NCBI GenBank assembly: GCA_030280995.1
Contig: JASXTE010000015.1
Span: 27,212,501 to 27,276,500 of the forward strand
Origin: Hemileia vastatrix
Taxonomy: Eukaryota > Basidiomycota > Pucciniomycetes > Pucciniales > Zaghouaniaceae
Length of the DNA stretch: 64,000 nucleotides
Direction: 5' to 3'
The translations under genes were made by a program, and so were the position numbers. The notes under the pieces are model-generated. The model had not been told where the DNA came from, did no database searches, and saw nothing but the letters and a program-made list of their open reading frames with translations. Positions 1 to 11,796 of the stretch are shown here, one piece after another. Every line of letters starts with the position of its first letter. Position 1 is the first letter of the stretch.

Positions 1-2
1 TT

Positions 3-1604
3 CCTCCTAGTCTTATGAAAAAGCCATATCCTGCTTCTCCAACAAAAAGAAAGGATATTGAAGATAATATTGTCACATTATTATAAATGAATATCATTGA
101 GAAAGTGGATGTAACCCCCAAATATTGTGTCATATCCCTGGTTTTAATTTCTTATGAAAAAGATAAGGCTAGATTATGTGGAGATTACAGAGAATTAAAC
201 ACTTATACTGCTGATGATATTTATCCTTTACCCAGAATTAATTCAATACATGCTACCTTGCAAGGTGCAAAATTTATTAGTTGTCTGGATGAAAATAAAG
301 GGTATCATCAAGTTCCTGTTGAGAAAAATTCTCAAATTTTTTTGCTTATTGCTACTCATATGGGAATATATAAGTATGTTAGAATGCCATTTGGACCTAA
401 TAATTCCCCTCCAGTTTTTCAAAAAGTCATGGATAACACTTTCCATCAGGAAATAATTGTGAGATGGCTCATGGTGTATATTGATGATATCATAGTTTTT
501 TCTAAAACTTTTGATGAACATATGGTTCATATAACTAGGGTTTTCCAAAAAATAGATGAAATCAATATGACTTTGTCCTTGAAAAAGTGTAAATTTGGTT
601 TTCAATCTTTGAAAGTCCTTGGCCATGTTGTGTCAGGCCTAAAAATTTGTGTAGACCAAAACAAAGTTGCTGCAATTCAAAATGTGAAAGCACCAACTTC
701 TGTAAGAGAAATCCAAATTTTTTTGGGTATGTGTGGCTATTATAGACAATATATTAAAAATTATCAGGTCATAGCCTTGCCTCTTACCAAACTAACTAGG
801 AAAGATGTTACATTCAACTGGAATATTAACTGTCAAAAAGCATTTGATACATTAAAATGTTGCTTAATGACAGCTCCTATCTTAGCTCTTCCAGATTTTA
901 ACAAACCATTTGTCCTGTATACAGATGCTAGCTTTGTTGGTCTGGGTGCTGCCTTTCACCAGAAACAAATTATTAATGATAAATCCTCAGAGGTTGTAAT
1001 TTTTTATATTTCAAGAACCTTGAGAAATAGTGAATTGAAATATGGTGCCACTCAATTAGAGTGCTTAGCAGTTGTTTGGGCTCTTGAGAAACTTCATTAC
1101 TATATAGATGACCAAAAATTTGAATTGGTAACTGACTGTAGTGCTGTGAAGTCCCTCTTAAACCTGAAGACACCTAAAAGACATATGTTCAGGTGGCAAC
1201 TTGCTGTTCAAGAATACAGAGGATGGATGACAATTATCCATAGGGCTGGAAATGTTCACTCTAATGTTGATATGCTGTCCAGATTTCCTCTGCCAAATAA
1301 TGACTCAAATACTGCTTATGTACCTGAAGATGATACTGTTCATATCCATGGTATATTTATAGTTGATATGGAAGAGGAGTTATTACAATTAATACTGGAT
1401 TCATATGATAAGTATTCTGATTTAAATAAATTAGTCACTATCTTAAATGATCCCAAGAATGCTTCAATCCAAGCATTAATTAAAGCTCTTTATGAAAAGT
1501 ATCAAATTTATTTGATTAAGGGAAAGTTTTCTATTGAAGATGGTTATATATATTATAGAAGAAAGCTTACTAATGTAATTGTAATTCCTCCTTCTATGAA
1601 ATAA
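3..1604 (+). pseudogene. family A pol: reverse transcriptase and RNase H
   Basis: Fragment of a Gypsy polyprotein. The frame is open from 87 to 1604 and continues upstream in the same frame through a TAA at 84-86 to the window edge, so 87 is not a true start. RT palm motifs are visible: an LCGDYRELN box near residue 30 of the open part, a MPFGPNNSP segment, and the catalytic YIDD at residues 131-134. RNase H follows, with YTDAS and the segment ECLAVVWALEKLHYY, then a TDCSAVKSL segment. Sequence after about residue 400 links to integrase. The RT and RNase H core is readable, but the upstream TAA and the TAA at 1602-1604 break the polyprotein. Translated motifs place it firmly in Ty3/Gypsy. Confidence 0.9.
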
Positions 1605-2537
1605 ACTATCCTCAAGCTTTGTCATGATGACATATTATCTTGTCATTTTTATCTTTTAAAAACATTGATTAGAATCAAAAACACTGCATGGTGGGCTAAT
1701 ATGTCTGAAGACACAAAATTATATGTTGAATCTTGTGATTCCTGCCAAAAATCTAAAAGGTTGACAGGTAAAAGAGCAGGGTCATTACAACATATTGAAG
1801 CACCTGATTAACCTTGGCAAATAATTAACATGGATTTCGTCATGGGTCTTCCTGTTGCAGGTAAAGACAGCTATAACTCTTGTTGGGTAATAGTAGAGAG
1901 ATTCACTAAAATGTGCAAATTTATTCCCACCCACAAAGATGTGTCCACCAAAGAATTAGCTTTCTTATGGTGGTCTTACATGTTTAATATTATTGGTTTT
2001 CCAAAAGCCATTATCTCTGATAGAGATCCAAAATTTACTTCTGAGTTTTGGACCTCTTTGATGGATATTTGTGGCTGTGAGTTGAAATTGTCTACAGCTC
2101 ACCATCCTCAGACTGATGGTCTAGCTGAGAGAATGATTTAAACTCTGGAAGATATGATTAGAAGGTATTGTGCCTTTGGTTTAGAAAATAAAGACAATTA
2201 CAGATTTACTCATGACTGGGTCACTCTATTGCCTGGTCTTGAATCTGCATATAATAGCACTGTTCATTCTGCCACTGAGAAAAAGCCTTTTGAGCTTTGG
2301 TTAGGTTATGTCCCACATACTCCTGCTCAGATTCTCAATAATAAATAACCTAAGTTGGAACTACACCCTGTTGTAAAGTCTTTTATGCAAATGCAACAGC
2401 TATGCAGGAAACATGCTCAAAGATGTATTGAAAAAGCATTTGAATATGAAAAGAAAAGATGGGATAGATCCCATAAAGAATACACATTTAACAAGGGTGA
2501 TGAAGTGTTGATATCTACTGTCCATTTCAATTTATAA
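1605..2537 (+). pseudogene. family A integrase, interrupted by stops
   Basis: Integrase part of the same polyprotein, mostly in the frame of the upstream RT. The zinc-binding HHCC region is degraded, ending in SCDSCQKSK. The DDE core is recognisable: first Asp in NMDFVMGLP, second Asp in ISDRDPKF, Glu in DGLAERMI. It is cut by TAA codons at 1602, near 1809, at 2139, 2346 and 2535. These are TAA codons (as would arise from CAA or GAA), unlike the TGA-type damage in the younger families B and D. A GPF-like motif (DPFVGPFVV) follows near 2560. The element cannot make integrase without a source elsewhere. Confidence 0.88.
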
Positions 2538-2587
2538 GGTAAAAGCAAATTAAAAGATCCTTTTGTAGGACCATTTGTTGTTAAAGA

Positions 2588-2917
2588 ATGATTGGAGATA
2601 ATGCAGTAGAAGTTGTATTGTATTCTCCATATGATAGGAAACATTCTGTTTTTCCCATTTCTTTAATTAAGCCTTATACTTCCAACAGTGACTTATTTCC
2701 CAGAAGAAGGGGAAGACCTAAGAAAAACCCTCAGGAAGTCACAGAAACTGCAGAAATTGATAAAATTCTCAATGATAGAATTATCACTTCTGAAAGAGGT
2801 ACTGAATATTTATTGAGATATAAGAACAAATCATCTGAACATGATGCATGGATACCTGACAAGGAGATTTCAAATCTTCCTACTCTGTTAAAAAAGTACA
2901 AAAAGAAAAAATCTTAG
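2588..2917 (+). pseudogene. family A pol C-terminus with chromodomain
   Basis: End of the family A polyprotein, in a different frame from the upstream integrase ORF and therefore separated from it by an indel. After a basic stretch (RRRGRPKK) comes a chromodomain-like segment, EIDKILNDR...YLLRYKNK...DAWIPDKEI. Chromodomains at the end of Gypsy integrase guide insertion to marked chromatin in chromoviruses. The stop is at 2915-2917, just before the polypurine tract and the LTR at 2952. A decayed version of the same segment is on the minus strand at about 60790-60950. Confidence 0.82.
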
Positions 2918-2951
2918 CATTATTATTATTATTTTTTTTAGAGTGAGGGAG

Positions 2952-3553
2952 TGTCAGCCAGGCTATACCAGGAGCCCAGAAAATTATATGTTAATTTATT
3001 GGACCTGAAAGATGGCGTAAGAATTTTATTTTATGTATATAAATTAATATTTTATTGCATAATAAAATTATATAACTATCTTACTAATAATAAGTTTTAT
3101 ATTGATTTTATTTTTATATAAATTTCTATACATTTAAATTAAGCTTAAATATATTTTATATTCTACAAATAATGGTGCATTTTTTTGTATTTAATAATTA
3201 TAAATTAATAATTAATTAATTACAAAAACATATATTATAATTATATATGTAAAATTGACTTATAATGTAATTAAGTTAATTAATTAATTTTATATATATT
3301 AAATAAAACTTCATATATTATTAAGCAATAATATTGGGCGCTTCTTTTGACCCTTATTTGTGTCAGGAAAAATTATTAAATAAATTATAATACTTATTTA
3401 TTAAATAGTATTAAAATCCCCATTTTAAATTACAAATAACACTAAATTAATTATCTGTTTTATTTAAACTAATTATTGAATTAATTACATAGCTAAAAAA
3501 ATTACTTAAAATTGCTTTAAACTGAATTGAATCTATTCCATGAATTTTGGCGT
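2952..3553 (+). repeat. family A 3' LTR, first part
   Basis: LTR start TGTCAGCCAGGCT follows a purine-rich tract. The sequence matches, in inverted orientation, the LTR ending at 60748 (same start, same order of AT-rich segments, shared segment around ATATTGGGYGCTT). It is interrupted at 3554 by a family C LTR and continues at 55726-56396. No gene is visible. Confidence 0.82.
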
Positions 3554-3994
3554 TGTGGTCTTCCAACATTGGTAAGGCCCTTTGTTGTGTGATTTGGCAC
3601 TGTTTGTGCATGTCTTAATTGACATCTGTTAAGGAATTGGGTGTTTTTCTGGTTTTATTCCGTGGATATTGGGTCTGCGGGTATGTGGGTACCATCATTG
3701 GATAGCTCCAGTTTTTCTCTATATTTTATGTCTTGAAGACATTTTTCATATTCTGAGTTTTAAGGGGTCATTTCCTCATTTTTCATTTTTAAAAGATAGC
3801 TGTTTAATTTTGTTTTTCGTGTTTTACAGGCTAACCTTAAGTCTTAGGGTTAAGTGCTTAGTACCATTGGATAGAGATAATTTTTCTCTATATTTCATGT
3901 CACAATGTTGTTATAGTGAAATTCCGTGTTTTAAAGGTTTTAGTAGTAAGTAGATTAGTTGTTTTTATTGGTTTTCTGGCTTCAGGGAGGCCGG
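3554..3994 (+). repeat. family C LTR, first part (split)
   Basis: A segment starting TGTGGTC that interrupts the family A LTR. It resumes at 55079 and ends TCTGCA at 55721. The outer flanks carry a 4-bp direct repeat GCGT (3550-3553 and 55722-55725), as expected for an LTR insertion. Its ends resemble those of the family B LTR (TGTGGTA...TCTACA), so B and C are probably related. No internal region is left, so it is a solo LTR of about 1084 bp. It contains a repeated motif around CATTGGATAG. Confidence 0.68.
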
Positions 3995-5335
3995 TGTGGT
4001 ATGTGCCTGGCAGGAAGCATGATTTTAGACCAATCATCACGCGTAGTCCAGGAAGAACAAAGGGGAGCTAGCGCAGCAGGAAATGTTAAAATATAATATG
4101 TATTTGCGTGTTTCAAGGAACAAAGGAAATGGAAGCGCGGAAAAGATTGAAGGTCTGTGCGCTCGGATTTTGTAGCGAAATGTGCCGCACAATGGGGAAT
4201 TTTGTGTTATTGATTTAGGACCATAAAGCGCTAAACAATATGGATTTGGGATTTCCAAAAAGTATGCGTTACGCTTTAAGAAGAAAGTCATGGATTAAGG
4301 ATAACTCAAGTGCATGGTATGCTGTACCGCGGCCAGTTGGGAAACTTACTGAGACAAGTAATAAAGAAGGCTAACTAGTAAAGCGAGCTGTCAGAACTAC
4401 AAACCTAGTATTAAAGCAAAGCGAGTGGGGACTCAATCGTAAAACTACCCAAGAGTTAAGGCAACTAGATGCAGCGTGAGGATAAGTCAAACCTGGAACT
4501 AGCACTAAAACAAAACAAGGTATAGTTAAAAGCGCATATGTGGAGAATCAGTGAAACAAGTTAATACTAGTGTTAGTAATTATAGGGTCTGATTTAGGCG
4601 CTGTAGTTGTTGCAAGCAGTGTAAGTAGCATAAAAATAAATTAGTTATTGTTTTACTAATGTGGCGCTAGAGTCAGCGCTGGAGATCCATTAGGGAACTG
4701 TGTCTTGAGCGCTGGAAGAATATAAAAGGAGGACTATTAGATAGGGACAAAAAGAGAGAACTGGTCAATCTATCTATTTAGTTAATAAAATAAGAAAAAT
4801 CGCATTAGTTGTCATTTTAAAAAAAAAGCAGATCATAAAGAAAACCAATATAGAGATATACGTGTAGCTATAGTCATAGTACCCAGTATAAGATATTAGA
4901 TCATTTGTGATTGATTGTTTGAGAGAATATTAAAAGGTATTTTCTGAGTCTTTAGAGTTTGTGCGTCTGTGTGTGTATTTCCTATATTATAGTGAAAGAG
5001 CGCAACATAGAAAGAATATATAGATTCAGTGGGATTAACTATTATTAGAGATATTTTATTACTATAATAAGGCAAATTCAAAGAGAGTGCTTCAAGAGGG
5101 AGTAGCTGTGGATAATAGCGCTTGTTAAGAATAGAAATATCCGGATAGTAGTGCTTGTTTTCTTATCTTTAACTCATCTCAAGTTATAAACTTTCTAGTC
5201 AAATATTAGTTTTACACATTATTACACTGTCTTTTAAAAAAATAAGAGTGGCAGGCACTTATTTTTATAAATCAAAAAGGAGAACCAACCCATCTCGCAT
5301 TGTGTCTACTGCTTAGTACTATAGAACTGTCTACA
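3995..5335 (+). repeat. family B 5' LTR
   Basis: 1341-bp direct repeat of 53738-55078, beginning TGTGGTA and ending CTGTCTACA. The two copies differ at scattered positions, many of them CpG against TpG or CpA (for example near the first 60 bp). Contains the likely promoter TATA box at 4721. No coding sequence is evident. Confidence 0.92.
4721..4728 (+). promoter_or_regulatory. putative TATA box in family B LTR
   Basis: TATAAAAG in an otherwise mixed-composition part of the LTR, conserved in the 3' LTR copy near 54464. The position, about 600 bp before the LTR end, suits a retrotransposon promoter. No expression evidence. Confidence 0.5.
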
Positions 5336-5336
5336 A

Positions 5337-5354
5337 TTGGTGTCCCAACAGTGG
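5337..5354 (+). other. putative primer binding site, family B
   Basis: TTGGTGTCCCAACAGTGG immediately follows the 5' LTR. A TGG-starting sequence at this place is the expected tRNA primer binding site of a Gypsy element. Which tRNA it would pair with cannot be told from the window. The stretch 5355-5557 is an untranslated leader with no gene. Confidence 0.55.
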
Positions 5355-5557
5355 CATAATTTTAACTAGTGTTTTTGATTAGATTGTTTTTTTTTAGGGT
5401 TTCGTCAAGAGGACGTAATCAAGCCGGCGCTTCAGCGGAAGAGTCGTAGGATCTACAACAAGTGGATCAATAGCTGTTATCAGAGGATAGCGTAGGGCTG
5501 TATTGTGAAAACAGTCAGGTTTAATTAACCAAGAGTGTGTTTTTTCCTTTGTGATCT

Positions 5558-7876
5558 TTGCTTGGATTTGATATTTCGGGAATGGATCCTACTGCGACTA
5601 CATCTAGGGGATGTCAAGAGAGGGTTAAATCGCCCAATTCTTCGACATCGTTTCCAAAAACAGTAACCTTAATTATTAGGTGTAAAGACAAAAGCTTGCG
5701 CTTTGCGGGAATTAATGCCAAAAAGATTTTACGCAGATTTGAACAAGCAGCGGAAGTCCATGGAGCAACCGAATATGATATGGTACGACAAGTACTATTC
5801 TTTGTATCTGATGAGTGCAAAGACAATTTAGAGGATTTAAAAGGGCATGAGGAGCGAAATTGGTCAGCGCTAAAAGAACAAATGCTCAAGAGATGGCTAA
5901 AGGTTACCAAGGAAACTAGGTATACAATGAAGGACCTGGATATTTTGGTAAATAGGGTCAAGTCTAGAGGAGGTGTTTGAGACCCCAAGGAATTTAAAAG
6001 TTTTAGGGAAGACTTCGATTGGATAGTAGAATATTTAGTTAGTAACGAAGATTTTAGTAATGTTAATGCGTCGTTACCTTGGTTTTGTGAAGCGTTATTG
6101 CCAGAAGTTGAAGACTGGGCAAAAAGGCGCTTGGATAACGAAGGAAAGTTGGTTAAAAAGAGGGACGGAAATTATAAGTACCCTGGATTAGAGGAAGTAG
6201 AAATGGCAGTGGAAGCTGAAATGAAGTTGCGTCGAGTTGAGCGACGTGCAGCAAGGGTGGCTCTGGATAATGAGGATATGGGGGAAGATGCACCAGGCGT
6301 ACAACCGCCTTCTCAGATCTTGTCTCCTAAAGATAAAATTCTCTCTAAAGATCCAGATTCAGTCATGGCAAGAATCGATGAGTTGGAGAAGAAGATAGCT
6401 GAAGCAGCAAAAGCAAAAGAATTGTTTAGGCCCAAGAGTTCTCCTCAAACTTTGTGTTTTTCCGCTATGGTGTGCTATTATTGTAATAAAGAAGGGCATA
6501 CAAGGATGAGGTGTAATGCGCTTCAAAAGGATAAAGTAGAAAAGGTAGTTTACGAGGATGGGACTACGCTTATGTTGGAAGATGGTACCAGGTTGATTAA
6601 AGACAAAGATTGAGGAATGCAAGCCATGGTCATTGATCATATTAATAAAAAGTCTATGGAAAGCAGGTCAAGCAAGGGCAAAGAGCTGGAAAATAAGGAG
6701 AAAAGCAAGGATGCGAAGTCGGTTAATTTTGCAGTTACTTGCGCGGTGTTAGATTTTAAAGTAAAAGAAGGAGCGGTTGCAGCACAACTGGAGATGTTTG
6801 GGGCAAAGCATAAGAAAATGGCCCCACCTACAATTAATAGGCCAAGAAGGGCTGGCGCTAGGTATGCGAATCCAGAGGATATGGAGGAAGTAGGGTATAC
6901 TACTAGAGAAAATACACCTGCACCTATCGAGGATGTTGAAATGGATGGTATGGACTCTGGAGGTTATGGCGTGGATCACCAGGAAATAGAACAGAAGGCA
7001 ATGTTGGAGGAACCAGTGGTAGTACAGCAAAGAGCGGTACCTGCTGAAGGAATGCCAGGAGAAAAGCATAATACTCCAAAGAACCCACCCGGAAGAGTGA
7101 AAACTGGTGCCAAGGCAACTCAGCCTAAATGGAGAATGCAGCGCCCGGTTCATTCTGATTTTCCCAAAGCTGCCAAGGATTTAGTTGCGGAATGTTTGAA
7201 GACTACAGTTTCTGTTCCATTGGGGATGCTGACTGCAGTAGCGCCAGACGTAGCAAATGGAATCGTGGATAAGTGCAGAAAGCAAAGGATTGCTAATTGC
7301 GCTGAGTTTGATATGGCGGAACACTCATTTCAGCCAGTTGTTGGATTACCTAGGGCGCCACATTACGCAGGAACCTTAGGGTATTTAACTATTACAATAA
7401 ATGGTAAGCAAATTAAAGCATTAGTAGATACGGGTTCACAAATCAACGTGGTATCAGTGGATGACGCAGTGGAATTAGTTCTTCCTGTAAAAGACGGCGA
7501 AGGGACTGTTGCAGGAATTGGGGGAGGTAGGCTACCTGTTATAGGTGTAGCAGAGTATGTATGCACTAGAGTTGCGGGAGCAACAAGAGATATACATTTT
7601 TATGTTCCAATGGGTGTAGTTAAACCAGTTTTAGGCACACCATTTTTAATGGATTATTCGGGGACTATAGATTATTGTTTAAATAAGACTATAGGAATCA
7701 GGATCATGGGTGATGACAGTGTTCCAGTAACAGCAGTCTTAGTAGCGCCCAAGGATAGTGGCTGGAAAACTAAGTACTCTGGAGCTGCGCGGTTAGAGAA
7801 AGAAAGAGAGTTTTATGAGGAAGTCTCAGATGAGGAGATAGGGCGACCGCCAGGAAGGCGTCAACATTTTCATTAG
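5558..7876 (+). pseudogene. family B gag and aspartic protease
   Basis: One reading frame runs from 5558 (an internal ATG at 5582 is an alternative start) to the TAG at 7874-7876, interrupted by only two TGA codons, at 5978-5980 and 6611-6613. Both fit CGA to TGA changes in a TCGA context. The gag part ends with a zinc knuckle CYYCNKEGHTRMRC (CX2CX4HX4C) at about 6470-6511. Downstream, ALVDTGSQINVVS near 7415-7455 is a retropepsin active site (DTG). The gag packs RNA and the protease cleaves the polyprotein. The frame downstream of 7876 is shifted, so protease is separated from RT. Family assignment is firm; the gag N-terminus itself is not a sequence I recognise. Confidence 0.85.
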
Positions 7877-10268
7877 GGACTGGCATTTTAGGTGTTACTA
7901 TCTCCCAGGATGAGAAGAACCCGGATAGTGACCAGTCAGTCCAACAAGGAGGGATACGTAAAGCGGTACTTCATAGGTGTCTTGGGGATACTACTGTAGA
8001 ATGTATTATACCTAAGTTTTTTAATTTCTTTAATTATGGATATTTTTATACTTATATTAAAAATAAAAGACAAAAACAGGATTTAGGTGTAACCCGTAGT
8101 TATTTTAGAAAGGGTTTTATTTTAATTAATGAAGGAAGCAGTAAGGACTGTTTTGCATCTAAGTATAAACCAGTAGCTGTTAAGGTTAAACCAGTGAATA
8201 TAGTGATGCCTGATTTGAATCCTCCTTTACAGAGGCCGGCGCTATCTAGAAATCCTTATGATACACCTTTAACAAAGTTTCCGCCTGATTTTGCGTTCAC
8301 CAGTAAGATCACAATGGAAAGGCTTCAGATGGTAGATTTTGGACCAGAGGGCTGGTTATCGCAGGAAAAAAAAAGTTATTATTACATGTTATGGTTCTTA
8401 GGGAAAAGGCTATTGCGTTTTCAGAAGAGGAAAGAGGTTTGTTAAAACACTCTTATGGTAAACCTTATATTGTTCCAGTTATACCTCATGCGCCGTGGAA
8501 AAAGAAGGCCTTTCCAATACCGGTGGCTATAAGAGAAGAGTATATGGAATTAATTAGGGGAAGGTTAAAGTCCAGCTTGTATGAACAGTCTATGTCTAGT
8601 TATTCAAGTCCAGTGTTTTGTGTGGTTAAACATAATGGTGAATTAAGGGTTGTTCATGATATTAGGGAGATGAACAAGGTTACGGTAAAGGATGCAGGGA
8701 TGCCACCAACGCCAGAAGAATTTGTGGAATCTTTTGCGGGGTGTGCATGTTACGGATTAGGTGATATTATGGGAGGATACAATGAGTGCGAGTTGGAAAA
8801 ATTGTCCAGACCCATGACAACGTTTGAAACAACACTGGGGCGCTTTAGGTTGACAAGGTTACCGCAAGGCCTAACAAATTCTGTGGCGGTATATCAAGCA
8901 CAGATGATGTGGATATTGCAGGATGAAATCCCAGAACATGTGGGAATTTTCATTGATTATGGGGGTATAAAAGGACCAGCCAGTGATTATGAAGGGGAAG
9001 TGTTAAAAGAAAATCCGTATATTAGAAAGTTTATTTGGGAATATGCGATTACCCTGGAAAGAGTGCTATTTAGGATAGAGGAGGCAGGATTAACGATTTC
9101 TGGGTCTAAATTTGCCTGTTGTGTTCCAGCGCTAGATATAGTGGGACATGTGGTATGTAAGGAAGGGAGAATCATCGCTGAAAAACAGAGGAATAAGGTA
9201 CTTACATGGCCAAGACCAAGAAATACTAAGGAAGTTAGAGGGTTTTTAGGCATTTGTACATATGTAAGAATGTTTATTCAAGATTTTGCTTTGATGTCTT
9301 CGCCTTTACGGCGCTTAACAAGAAAGGATGTTGTATGGGATTGGACGGAGGAATGTGAGGAGTCATTTGAGTTATTAAAGAGGATTGTAGGAAAAGATAT
9401 TCTTTTGAAGAAATTGGAGTATGGACCAGGCGCTGGAAAAATTACTCTAGCGGTGGATTCTAGTGTGCCCCCGGTGGGCGCAGTTTTGATGCAGGAGGAC
9501 AAAGAAAGTAATGCTAGACCTGTCCTTTACGAGTCCAAGACTTTTACCAAAGTGGAGTCTAGGTACTCCCAGTCCAAGCTGGAGTTATGTGGAGTAGCAA
9601 AGATCCTTAAAAAGCTACAATTGATGCTTTGGGGGCAGCATTTCGAGCTGCAGGTTGATGCGCTATCATTGGTGCTAATGATTAGTAGCCCGAGTTTACC
9701 AGATGTGCCCATGACGAGGTGGGTAGCGCAGATTAATTTGTTTTCTTTTGACTTAGTCCATAAGACAGGGAAATCTTTCACTATGCCAGATGCGCTGTCG
9801 AGAAGACCGTTGTGTGAAGAAGACTCGGAAGTGGAAGAATTTGAAGAAGATAAGAGATGGGTAAACGGGATAGATTATTGTTATACAAGATTTGAAAAGA
9901 ACGTCCACAACGACGATAAACTATCAAGCAAGAATTTCTGCAAAGACCATAAACTAGTAGGTAGTATTATCCGTGATGACAATAAACTAGTAACAAGGAA
10001 TGTCCGAAAAGACATAAAATTAAAAGCTGACAATGTAAAGGATGTTTGTAGCAAGGTTGAACTGCAACTGGATTTAGGGAACACTGAAGCTAATTTAGCA
10101 ACAAGGAGTGCGCAAGGCGAGGAAGTGGAGGAGTCAGATGATGGAGATACTTCAAAGGGAAGTCAGGATAGTAGTACTCAACTCGAAGAGGGGGAGTATT
10201 TAGAAGACAACGCATCTACAGATGAGGGAGTAGAGTTTTTAAAGTTATATTTGGAAGGTAATAGTTGA
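7877..10268 (+). pseudogene. family B reverse transcriptase and RNase H
   Basis: Continuation of pol after a frame break. A short frame at 8194-8445 is followed, one frame over, by a long open frame from 8391 to the TGA at 10266-10268. RT motifs include FRLTRLPQGLTNS and the catalytic box, which reads FIDY instead of the expected FIDD at 8952-8963, so the second catalytic Asp is Tyr. RNase H-like sequence follows (LAVDSS, YSQSKLELCGVAKIL, DALSRRP). The final 150 residues are acidic and lysine-rich and link to integrase. The 7877-8193 interval holds no clean frame. The terminal TGA again fits CGA to TGA in a TCGA context. The element is dead as it stands. Confidence 0.88.
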
Positions 10269-11518
10269 CCAGATTTTTATGATAAAAAGGTTTGGCGCAA
10301 TATTAAAAGGCACGCTAAAGGCTATTTTATTAAAAATGGGAAGTTATGGAAGAATCAAGCATTGTCTCCTCAGTTAGTTATTCAAACTAGGGAAGGGAGG
10401 AGAAGATACTCAGGGAGTTACACAAGAATTTAGGAAATAAAGGTCAAGATGAGACTCATTGCAGAGTTAGGGAAAGATTCTGGTGGCCCAACATGAAAAA
10501 TGAAGTAAGAGATTGGGTTAAATCTTGTCCTGAATGCCAGCGCAGAAGTTACAGAAAGCCAAAAGAAAAAGGGAGAGCGACGGGCGAGGATACTGTTTTT
10601 GGTAGGGTCAGTTTAGATGCAGTCCATATAAAAGAAGGACACTTTAAATACCTGGTAGTAGCCAGGGATGATCTATCAGGATGGGTTGAAGCAGCGCCGT
10701 TGATAAACCTCAAGGCAAGTAATGTGGCCGAGTTTTTGAAGAAAGAATGGATTTATAGGTATGGGGTAATGAAGATGGTAACCGTAGATGGTGGCGCTGA
10801 ATTTGCGGGAGAATTCCAAGAAGTAGTAAAAGGTATTGGCGCAAAGTTACGAGTTGCAACACCATATTATCCTGAAGCAGAGGGAATGGTAGAAAGAGGG
10901 CATCAAGTTATAAAAGATGCACTAGTTAAGTTATGTGGAAATAATGGGGCGAAGTGGAAGAACTACTTGCCATTAGTTTTTTTTGCGGACAGGATTTCAG
11001 TTAAAAGGACAACAGGGCTTCGCCGTTCAAGCTTATTTTTGGTCAAAGGGCGGTATTACCTATTGATCTGGAGGCTGGATCTTTCCTAGGATGTGATTGG
11101 GATCAAGTGCGCTCAACCAAAGATTTAAGATTTAATTCTAGAAAGGGTAGCGCAACTTGAAAGAAAAGACAAGTTTGTGGAGAAAGTGTATGAAAGAATG
11201 ATACAGATCCGGGACAAGTCAGTTAAATATTGGGATGAGTGCTTAGCGCATAGGTTAAGAAAGCCATTGAACCCAGGAGATTTGGTTTTGGTTTATAATA
11301 GAAGTTTAGAAAGCCAATGGGGGAAGATGTTTTCTGACAGATGGAATGGTCCTTATAGGATAAGAAAGCAGATAACTGGAGGGTCTTACTTACTGGAGGA
11401 ATTAGATGGTACTGAGTGGAAGCGGCGTGTGGCCGCAGACCAGATCAAAAGATTCTACCCACGGGGTGTTCCAGTGATACAAGATAGCCTCCGTAATGAG
11501 GAAAAACTACCAGAATAA
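10269..11518 (+). pseudogene. family B integrase with GPY domain
   Basis: Integrase in pieces. A degraded N-terminus at 10269-10492 shows the HHCC zinc region (HKNLG...DETHC, then CPECQ at about 10529). The open frame 10493-11089 holds the DDE core: Asp in SLDAVHIK, Asp in VTVDGGAEF, Glu in EGMVERGHQ. A frame break near 11030-11090 is followed by an open frame 11177-11518 with FSDRWNGPYRIRKQ, the GPY/F module of Gypsy integrases. There is no chromodomain, unlike families A and D. The stop at 11516-11518 is followed by 238 bp with no gene before the giant insertion. Confidence 0.87.
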
Positions 11519-11756
11519 TACCTCCGGGAAGAGGATTGAACTAACAAGTTATGTTAAGTTTTGTTTTTCTAAGAGGACTCACAGGAGGCTTTTGACACAG
11601 TTGTGACAGATAGAGGGCACTAACTGGAAGTTAGGCGGACTATGGCAGAACAGGCAACTGGCACAAGCGCTTAGATGAGGGTGCAGAAGAAAATGAAATC
11701 TTATATTTTCATTGTTCAAGGGGACATGACAAAATAGGTAGTTGGATTAAAGGAGA
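11519..11756. other. family B 3' non-coding stretch
   Basis: No gene visible. It ends with the target triplet AGA (11754-11756) that is repeated at 50890-50892 on the far side of the giant insertion. Confidence 0.7.
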
Positions 11757-11796
11757 CACCACAGAAAATTTGGGGGGGTATTGCTAGCAATACCCC
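11757..11796 (+). repeat. left terminal inverted repeat of giant transposon
   Basis: Begins CACCACAGAAAA, then a run of seven G, and ends in a perfect palindrome with core GGTATTGCTAGCAATACC. It pairs with 50850-50889 with two mismatches, both in the A/T spacer. GTTGG repeats follow at 11809-11850 and may be subterminal transposase sites. Confidence 0.92.

Larger units (their letters stand above)
1..3553 (+). mobile_element. Ty3/Gypsy family A element, 3' part, decayed
   Basis: The window opens inside the pol gene of a chromodomain Gypsy element on the plus strand (RT, RNase H, integrase, chromodomain), followed by a purine tract (AGAGTGAGGGAG) and an LTR beginning TGTCAGCC at 2952. The LTR is interrupted at 3554 and resumes at 55726, ending TAGACA at 56396. 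A second, inverted copy of this family lies at 59385 to about 63560 and shares the LTR start and the chromodomain. The element has many stops and is CpG-poor, so it is old. Its 5' LTR and gag lie outside the window. Order of domains and the LTR match are seen directly; the chromovirus-type classification follows from the C-terminal chromodomain. Confidence 0.85.

Noticed and set aside
3669..3953. 94-codon hydrophobic open frame
   Set aside because: Lies inside a split LTR and is interrupted by the LTR structure; no sign of a protein.
4037..4291. Minus-strand frame present in both family B LTRs (also 53777-54034)
   Set aside because: Its presence in both copies follows from LTR identity; no ATG context, motif or splice support for a gene.
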